DNA of 64,000 bases from Phellopilus nigrolimitatus. Its lineage: Eukaryota; Basidiomycota; Agaricomycetes; Hymenochaetales; Hymenochaetaceae. Position numbers and translations under genes: made by a program. Positions 57,564 to 64,000 of this stretch are shown in pieces. The first letter of the stretch is position 1, and each line of letters starts with the position of its first letter. Under the pieces are notes generated by a model. The model did no database searches and was not told where the DNA came from. It saw only the letters and a list, made by a program, of their open reading frames with translations. Where the stretch lies: positions 1,860,001 to 1,924,000 of the forward strand of contig JAJOHG010000002.1 in the NCBI GenBank assembly GCA_021029095.1, read 5' to 3'.

Positions 57564-58712
57564 ATGTTGGCGCTCTGCGGCCTCCTCGCTCTCCAGCGGC
57601 GCACCGCCCTCAGCCTCGGCGTCCTCCTGTGCCTGCTCGCGCTGGCCGCCCGCCCTGCGCGCGCGCAGGACCCGGTCCCATTCGACTGCGCCGCGCCGCA
57701 AGCGGGCGGGCGGTCGTTCGATTTAACGGCGCTGGCGGGCGAGCATGTCGTCACGCGCACGCGCGAGACGCCGCCCTCGCGTGTCGTCGACGAGCTGCGC
57801 TTCGACCTGTGCGCGGACCTGCCGCGGCGCGCGGGCGTCGCGGACGCGGACCAGGTGCGTGCGGCGCCCGATAGGCGCACGGCTCGTCTCTGCTCTTTTT
57901 CTTTTTGCTAATGCAAGATTTAAAAAACCACCTGTAGTGCCCGTCGGGCACGCGCGCATGCCTAACGATGACGAACCAGAAGGGCGACGAGGGCGACCGC
58001 GTGATCGCCGTCATCCCGCTTGGTGTCTCTGCCGCTCTCAACGCAAGCGTGTCCGCGCTCACATGCAAGTACCCCTCGCAATCCACACTCGCGTGCCGCC
58101 ACTGACCGCCGCTCGCAAAATCTATATACAGCGCCGGCCGGATTGAATGTAGTGTTCCGCGGCAGCGCGTACCCCACGACGAACCCCATACCTCAGTCGT
58201 TCAACGTCTCCATCCTCTGCGACTCCACGCAGGCGGACCCCGTTTTCGTCTCGTACTACGGGTGGCAGCTCGCCGTCGAGTGGCGCTCGCCCGCGGGGTG
58301 CGGGTCGCAGGCTTCCGAGCCGCATCCGGGTGGCGGCGAGAAGGACAAGGAGGGCGGCGAGGAGCACGTGGGCAGCGGGCTCGGTTGGTTCTTCCTGCTG
58401 TGAGTCTGCCTACCCGCCTTCGGTGCGCGCAGATAGCTGAATTTAACCGCCCCTTGCAGCTTCCTTATCGCGTTCGCGGCGTACTTCGTGCTCGGGGCGT
58501 ACTACAACTACAGTAACTACGGCGCAACCGGCGCAGATCTCATACCGTGCGTTCCCTTCCCTTCCCCAGTCTGCATGCACACCGGTATGCTGACAGGCGT
58601 ATCCAGGCACCGCGACTTCTGGCGCGAGGTGCCCTACATCCTGCGGGACGTCGGCGCACACCTATGCTCCGCGTTCCGCCCGTCGCCACGGAACGGCTAT
58701 ATCGCCGTCTAG
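57564..58712 (+). CDS. ATG27: Autophagy-related protein 27 (type I membrane, MRH domain)
   Basis: Golgi/endosome protein needed for Atg9 cycling. Exons 57564-57854, 57938-58064, 58132-58399, 58460-58546 and 58607-58712 keep phase, 292 aa. Signal peptide (LGVLLCLLALAARPARAQ), MRH-like lumenal domain with paired cysteines (FDCAAP, LCADLP, CP(S)GTRACL, SILCDS, AGCGS), one membrane helix FFLLFLIAFAAYFVLGAYY, and a short tail ending GYIAV. Intron 2 begins GCAAGT (58065), a GC-AG intron; splicing there restores the frame into GLNVVFRG. Confidence 0.85.
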
Positions 58713-60395
58713 CACCTCTCTCGTCTCGTCTCCCGCATCCCGCCCACTCCTATCTCTTCTCAGGGGCTTGGTTTACGCCGAGCGCATCTACGTATCTATC
58801 CGTTTCCTACCTCTCCCTCTCCCTTTCCCTCTCCCTCTACCGCATATTGTACTTTATCCAGTCTGGGCACGCTATGCACGCATGCATTTCTTAATTTGAG
58901 AGAGAACTGAATTGCGCGTTCCTGGCTTGCGCACGATCGCTTGCCAGGTAGAAGCTGGAAGAACGGCTCCGGGTGCATATCTGAGAGCAGAGCTACATGC
59001 AGAAGGAATGCACGAATTGTACGTATATTATCAAATAATTTTTTTATCCAGCCCTTTCGTCTCCCGCCAGGCTGCTCAAGTTGTAATCACAAATGCGGAA
59101 GAGGGTGATCCCCATGGTGACTAGCGTCCAGGAATTCTAGTGCTGATAAGGTTGCGGAGTGGACACTGGTTTTCTGCAGCTCTGCAGGCGGAGGCGCAAG
59201 CGGCGGGCGTTTTCCAAGGCGACCCTCTTCCGGTGTTGTCGAGAATCGGGTGCTCTACGGATGGCGATGGCTGGGGTAGCACGGGTGCAACAGCGGGCGG
59301 AAACGAAAGGCGGAGTGTCGAGTGAAAAGCTTCAGACTTGAAAGCAAGCCGACGCAGAAATCATAACGGAGAGATCGCAAGCGAGACGAGGCTGAGAATT
59401 CGACGAAGGATTCTGCTGCGAAGAGACGCGCGCGCCAGAGCCCGAGTTTCTCCAGAAGAGGCACGGGGCTGAAGAAGCAGACGGCGTTCCGGCTCTTATG
59501 TTGCAAACGGGCTGGTCCTTCTCGAAAACCTCGTGTAGGAGTCTTGACTGCAGGGCTGGTGGCTCCAGTACCCCGCCCTGCGCCTATTTCGTGATCGTTG
59601 GTGCACCACAATCCGGACGGCACTCTGTGACGCGTGCGGGCTCCTGGGCTTGAGATCCGGGCAACTTAGTAGAAGGAGGTTTGCGGAGCCAGTGAAAGCC
59701 GACAAGAGAGCAAAGTCGAAGTATGCAGTAGTCGTTTACGTACGTCAGGTCCTGGACGGACGGTGCGAAGCCTGCGCAAGTATTAGGCGGGTGTTTATAT
59801 TACACTATAAAGAAGAGAGTTGTCAGTATTCTCAGCGCTTCGAGCTGATGGTGGCCGGTCCCAACTTTTCCTTGTCGAGCCGTCTTCGCCAACTGTGCCA
59901 TATACCGAAGTCAGCTACAGCAGCGCATGAATGTTGTCTTTCCAAAAATGATTCGGAGTGATTCAACGTTTGGATGGAGACGGGCATCGCGTCTTGTTTA
60001 CTCATTACGAGCTTCTCTGTTGAGTCGATGAGTCTTCAGCCTTTCTTATCTTCAAGTGACTCCATAAGTAGGGATGTTGGGCAAGTACGTTTGATTGGGT
60101 CTTCGGGACTGCGCAGAAAGACGAAAGGACGTAAGGTGGACATACATACATCCTTCTTTCCCGGAGTCAATAATATGTAGCAGATGCGACATCGAATATA
60201 ACCAGATGCTCAGTGAAACTTGTAGCGACTGTGGTGGTGGGCCCCGGCAAAAGGCGTCACTTCATTCAGCAAAGTTCGGAACCCAAATTTACATGTACTT
60301 TCTTTGATACTACCAGCAATATCTACTTCTACCAAAAGAAAAGCGAACAACGATCTTATTGTTGAGCTCTTGACACCCCTGGACATTCCAAAATT
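58713..60395. other. Intergenic, no gene recognised
   Basis: 1.7 kb. CT-rich after ATG27 (58800-58850), then ordinary mixed sequence; ORFs at 59255-59623 and 59650-59961 have no motif. A short leader precedes TRM11. Confidence 0.4.
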
Positions 60396-62489
60396 ATGAG
60401 TATCCGATGCATCATCCACTTCGCACAGGCGCACCCCGAGTTCCGTCTGCCTGAGCTCCAGTCGATCGCCGAGCTCTACGGCTTCCGCTTCTCCCAGCCC
60501 GCCCCGGGCTCGCTCCCCGGCAGCTCGTCCGAGGACTGGAACCCGAAGCACCCATTCTGGATAGTCGACTTCGAAGACGAAGCACACGCCGTGCGGCTCG
60601 CGGAGCGTTGCATACTCGTCAGGTATGTTCCCCGTCGATCATCTCTATAAAATTGATCTAAAATCTCTCTTTTCATTCATTCATTCATTCTGTAATGAAC
60701 TTGAAGATCCGTGTATGAGTTGTACGCGCGCGGTGCCTCGTATGAAAGCGTGCACTCGCAGGCTTTGGCAAACTCGCGTTTGTGGGAGCGCTATGTCGAG
60801 AAAACGTCCTTCCGCTTTTCGGTCTCCGCATATAACCACAGCATCCCGCTCCAGCGTGTCAGAGAAATCGTAGAGAGCTTCAGATTCATGGGTCTTAAGG
60901 GCTCTGTCGACCTGAAGACACCTGAGCTTATCTTAGCTGTTTTTGAAGAATGTGCGTGTGGGGTTTTGCCTATTCTCGACTGTAAACTAAATTTGATCTT
61001 GAAATTATATTCCCTCTTTTTCTTTTCTTTTTCCTATTTGAAGACCCCGTTCGAGGGACGACAACAGTTAGTAGAGACGAAGACGACACAAAGCTCGCGC
61101 AGATTTACTTCGGGAGGTTGGTGGGTTATTCCTTCAGCTTACCGCAATTCATATATGCACACCCCGTCCATCTCACCCTGCTTTATCTCACAGATCGCCG
61201 AGGGCAAGGCTCGCTCCCTCGTGCAGAAGTTCGACGTGAAGAAGCGCGCATACTTCGGGAACACAAGCATGGAGGCGGAAATCTCGTTACTCATGGCGAA
61301 CCAGACGCTCGTCCGTTTTCCACTCACGCGCCTTCCCTCTCAAAATATCGTCTAATGACCGCAGGCCTCGCCAGGGAAGTTCATTTATGACCCGTTCATG
61401 GGAACAGGAAGCATGGCCTATGTGCGTCTTTCTCGCTGTGCTACTCATACTTGGCGTAAAGAGCATACCTAGCTCGTCTGAAACCTGACTGGGATGAAGT
61501 AGACTGCCGCGCAGTTCGGCGCATTTATCTTCGGGTCGGATATCGATGGGCGGCAGATGAGAGGGAAAGGGACCGGTGCGCTCGACGCTCTGAGTCTTAA
61601 GCCTTCCAAAATTTCTCCCGACTAATTTCCGATCCAGAAAGCGAGCCCGGTATTCTTCGCTCTGCGGCACAATACGGCGTCGCCTCGCGTATCGTCGACC
61701 TCTGCACGTACGACGTCACACACAATCCTCTGCGATGTGGATGTCTCTTCGACGCCATCGTGACAGACCCGCCATGTCGGTCCTTGGTTTTATGACTTAT
61801 AAAAATTTGACTAAGGAATCTGTTACGCTCACAGACGGTGTACGTGCGGGCGCGAAACGCCTCGGACGCAAGACGACTGACAAGAGGGTGCGCGAGCGCA
61901 ATCCCGAGTTCGAAGAGGCTCAGTCAAAAGCGTGAGTATCCTGTTCTTACCAAGCCGCCAGATCCAGATGCAATTGCGTTTCATAGCCTTATGGACTTCG
62001 TGCCACCGACACAGCCATACGAGCTGTCCGCGCTTGTTGCGGACTTGGTGCGGCTTGCGCGCCACTTATTGCGTCCAGCCGGCCGGCTTGTATTTTTCCT
62101 GCCGACGGTGACAGACGAATACGCAGAGGTAGATGTGCATGCGCTGCTCTGTGAGGGCATGGAAATCGTCGCGAACTCCGTTCAGGATTTTGGGTCATGG
62201 GGGCGCAGGGTGGGGTGCACTCTTATAGCTCTGTTGATTAGCGCTTACGCTGCATTTTTATCACCGGCAGTTGATCACAATTAGGAAGACCACGAGCGAG
62301 GAGTATGCCTCGCCTTTTGGCCACACAGCCGAGGGGTTTAGCGCAGAAGACGACAAGCAGATGAGAGAGGACGGCGAGAGCCGCATACCAGCGCATAAGG
62401 ATTTCCGGGAGAAATATTTCAGAGGATTTCGAAAAGATGACGCCGATGAACATTCGGAACAGGAGCAGAAATCGGAGAACCGGGATTGA
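60396..62489 (+). CDS. TRM11: tRNA (guanine-N2) methyltransferase catalytic subunit TRM11
   Basis: With Trm112 makes m2G10 in tRNAs. Exons 60396-60622, 60707-60951, 61044-61120, 61194-61310, 61365-61421, 61503-61575, 61638-61775, 61835-62209 and 62271-62489 (about 509 aa). THUMP-like N-terminus, then KKRAYFGNTSMEAEISLLMANQ, the SAM motif DPFMGTGSMAY, FIFGSDIDGRQMRG, and the catalytic DPPYGVRAGAKRLG split by an intron after DPP. The end is a C-terminal methyltransferase strand GRLVFFLPT. The A run at 61927-61930 has one base too many between EEAQS and REYPVLTKPP. Otherwise intact. Confidence 0.88.
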
Positions 62490-62745
62490 TGATATGTCCA
62501 TAATGATGTGCTAGTGTCATCATAACTCCGAAACTGTAGAAGTCACACTTCTGTAATAGTACCGAATACGCGTAGACCAGGTCGTTGCGAAGCGGCGCTC
62601 TTGTGAAGCCAATTCGGCTCTAAGACACAGCGAATTGCAATTGTCTTGTTTGACAAATTCAATTAGAAGAATACGGAGTGCTACACAGGGTTTAGCCACG
62701 AAGAGCTCGAGTTGCCAGTGCAACTCACAGAACGCCATAACCCCC

Positions 62746-62943
62746 CTAATGATGGCCGCCGTCCTCCTTCACCCTGGTCTTCGAGTAGACGTTGTCCGCA
62801 ACAACGTAAGCGGTGAACGCGACGACAGCGATGCCAAAACCAGGGAATATGTTTTTGAACATGGCGGCGTTGGAGAATATGGGGTGCCTGCGCCACGCCT
62901 CGCGCTTTGCCCATGGATCGCGGAAAAAAGGCTGCTGCGACAT
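62746..62943 (-). CDS. NDUFB3: NADH:ubiquinone oxidoreductase small subunit, NDUFB3/B12-like
   Basis: 65 aa. MSQQPFFRDPWAKREAWRRHPIFSN is the B12 DPW..REAWR signature. One membrane helix (FPGFGIAVVAFTAYVVADNVY) and a short basic/His tail follow. Accessory subunit of the complex I membrane arm in the inner mitochondrial membrane. Size fits fungal members. ATG 62941-62943 chosen as first in frame. Confidence 0.65.
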   Translation of the reverse strand: MSQQPFFRDPWAKREAWRRHPIFSNAAMFKNIFPGFGIAVVAFTAYVVADNVYSKTRVKEDGGHH

Positions 62944-63263
62944 GATGCACACTGCGGACGCATGTCAGCGCTGTGAAAGTGGGAGAAAGTAGTAGACTGA
63001 CGCTGTGCTCGTTGTGCTGTGGTCGTTGTCGAGAGTGAGCTCGGCCGCTCAGGTGACGCTTCTAGGCCAGTGACAGCCAGTTTAGGGCCGGCTCGGCAGG
63101 ACTTCGACAAATCAGACCCTATTTCCCCTTTCCTATATAACCACCCTAGTTGTATTTCCCAGCTCTTTTTACTCCTTGCGCTAAACCCCATCGTCCCCTC
63201 CGCTTTTCTGTTTTATCATTTTTGCCTCCGTCGGTGTGTTGGAATCTGTGCCTCGCCAGCGCC
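62944..63263. promoter_or_regulatory. Divergent promoter, NDUFB3-like / topoisomerase I
   Basis: 320 bp between divergent starts. TATATAA at 63135-63141 lies about 125 bp upstream of the plus-strand ATG, with a pyrimidine-rich leader after it. Confidence 0.5.
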
Positions 63264-64000
63264 ATGTCCAGCGACCTCACGATGTACTCGGACGACGACA
63301 AACCGCTTGGGCTCGATCCCGCTGTGCGTGCCCAGGCCAATGGACACGTCAGTCATGCGAACGGGGGGCACGCAGCCGACGAAGACAGCTCGATGAGCGA
63401 AGACGATGTTCCGCTCCTAGTACGTGGCCTCCGCATACAGCACGCACTACCACATGTACTCACAGAGGTCATATGCTTTCCCATACGTTACTCTAGTCGC
63501 AGTCTTCGCGCGTTAAAGCCGAGTCCGAGACGCCGAAACGTCCACAGAAGCGCAAGGTCGCCACGTACACGTCGTCTAGCGACGACGACGCGCCCCTCGC
63601 ATCTTCATCGCCCGTGAAGCATGTGCGCTCTGTGGCTGCGTCCTCACTCAGCGCGGGTTCCGCCACCGTCGTTCCCACAGATGTCGACGACAAGGTCAAA
63701 GTAAAGCGCAGCGCGAAGAGCCGGAGGACCGTGGCTGCGGACGCATTCAGCGATGAAGACGATGCACCACTCGGCAAGAAGAACCCTGCAACGAACGGCA
63801 AGGCGAATGGCTCGAACGGCAAGATAAATGGTACCAACGGCAAGGTAAACGGCACGAACGGAAAAGCGAAAGCGCCGCCGAAGAAAAGGGTGAAGAAGGA
63901 AGAGGATGAAGACGACGCTTTTGCGGCGGGCTCTGAGGATGAGAAGCCGAAGAAGAGGAAAAAAGCAACGACAGCGAAGGGCAAGGCGAAGAAGGAGGAG
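63264..64000 (+). CDS. TOP1: Probable DNA topoisomerase I, N-terminal part (cut by window end)
   Basis: Only the disordered, charged N-terminus is present: exon 1 63264-63419, then from 63497 to the edge. It shows SDDDKPLG, SEDDVPLL, SSDDDAPLAS and DEDDAPLGKK repeats, a four-unit NGKxNG(S/T) run (about 63790-63865) and KKRVKKEEDEDD / KKRKKATTAKGKAKKEE. Such S/D-E-D-x-PL and KK(E)E blocks are typical of fungal TOP1 N-termini, but the catalytic core lies outside. Another nuclear KKEE-rich protein is possible. Confidence 0.5.

Overview
This is nuclear DNA from a filamentous basidiomycete, most likely an Agaricomycete (polypore-like). Genes carry many introns of about 45-70 bp with GT(R)NGT donors and short YAG acceptors, intergenic gaps are short, and several families are typical of that group: single-pass surface proteins, F-box/LRR-like proteins, S10 carboxypeptidases, GDSGS trypsin-fold proteins, a Ty1/copia element and TA-flanked MITEs. 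All gene models were spliced by eye from reading frame, splice signals and family conservation.

Left block (1-14.1 kb) is conserved housekeeping DNA: a glycerol-3-phosphate acyltransferase (minus, running off the left edge), RRP12, a decayed kinase-like relic, a short-chain dehydrogenase, the DEAD-box helicase DBP10 and the DASH subunit DUO1. Right block (55.4-64 kb) is also housekeeping: ataxin-3 (Josephin) divergent from ATG27, TRM11, a small NDUFB3-like complex I subunit, and the start of a probable topoisomerase I gene. RRP12 and DBP10 (ribosome assembly) and TRM11 (tRNA modification) give this DNA a translation flavour, but I see no evidence of co-regulation.

The middle (14.1-55.4 kb) is accessory and duplicated. 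It holds three copies of an F-box gene (15.3, 33.7 and 40.2 kb), three copies of a PP2C phosphatase (one intact at 18.1 kb, two broken in the same way), and three copies of an S10 serine carboxypeptidase (intact at 26.0 kb plus and 54.4 kb minus, plus a 3' fragment at 35.4 kb). The PP2C/F-box pairs lie in inverted arms of about 3.7 kb (31.74-35.43 and 38.26-41.94 kb) around a 2.8 kb spacer with a carboxypeptidase tail and a secreted-protein gene. The two intact carboxypeptidases are outer members of the same mirror arrangement. If the 6.1 kb copia insertion is subtracted, both pairs share a centre near 37 kb. I read this as a large imperfect palindrome later opened up by transposons.

Single genes in the accessory block include a mucin-like transmembrane protein, an SWS1/ZSWIM7 recombination factor, a trypsin-fold protein, a BLI-3-like flavin-barrel protein and an orphan ORF. 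Mobile DNA includes a full copia element with apparently identical LTRs and a TTGTC target duplication, a hAT-type MITE inside its gag-pol, two TA-flanked MITEs with the same CAGGTGG ends (one nested in a larger TIR element, itself in an LTR-like remnant), and a weaker inverted-repeat element at 14.3-14.8 kb.

Several otherwise conserved genes need a one-base frame correction, mostly in short homopolymers. This may be a sequence-quality signature, so single frameshifts are not treated here as proof of pseudogenes.
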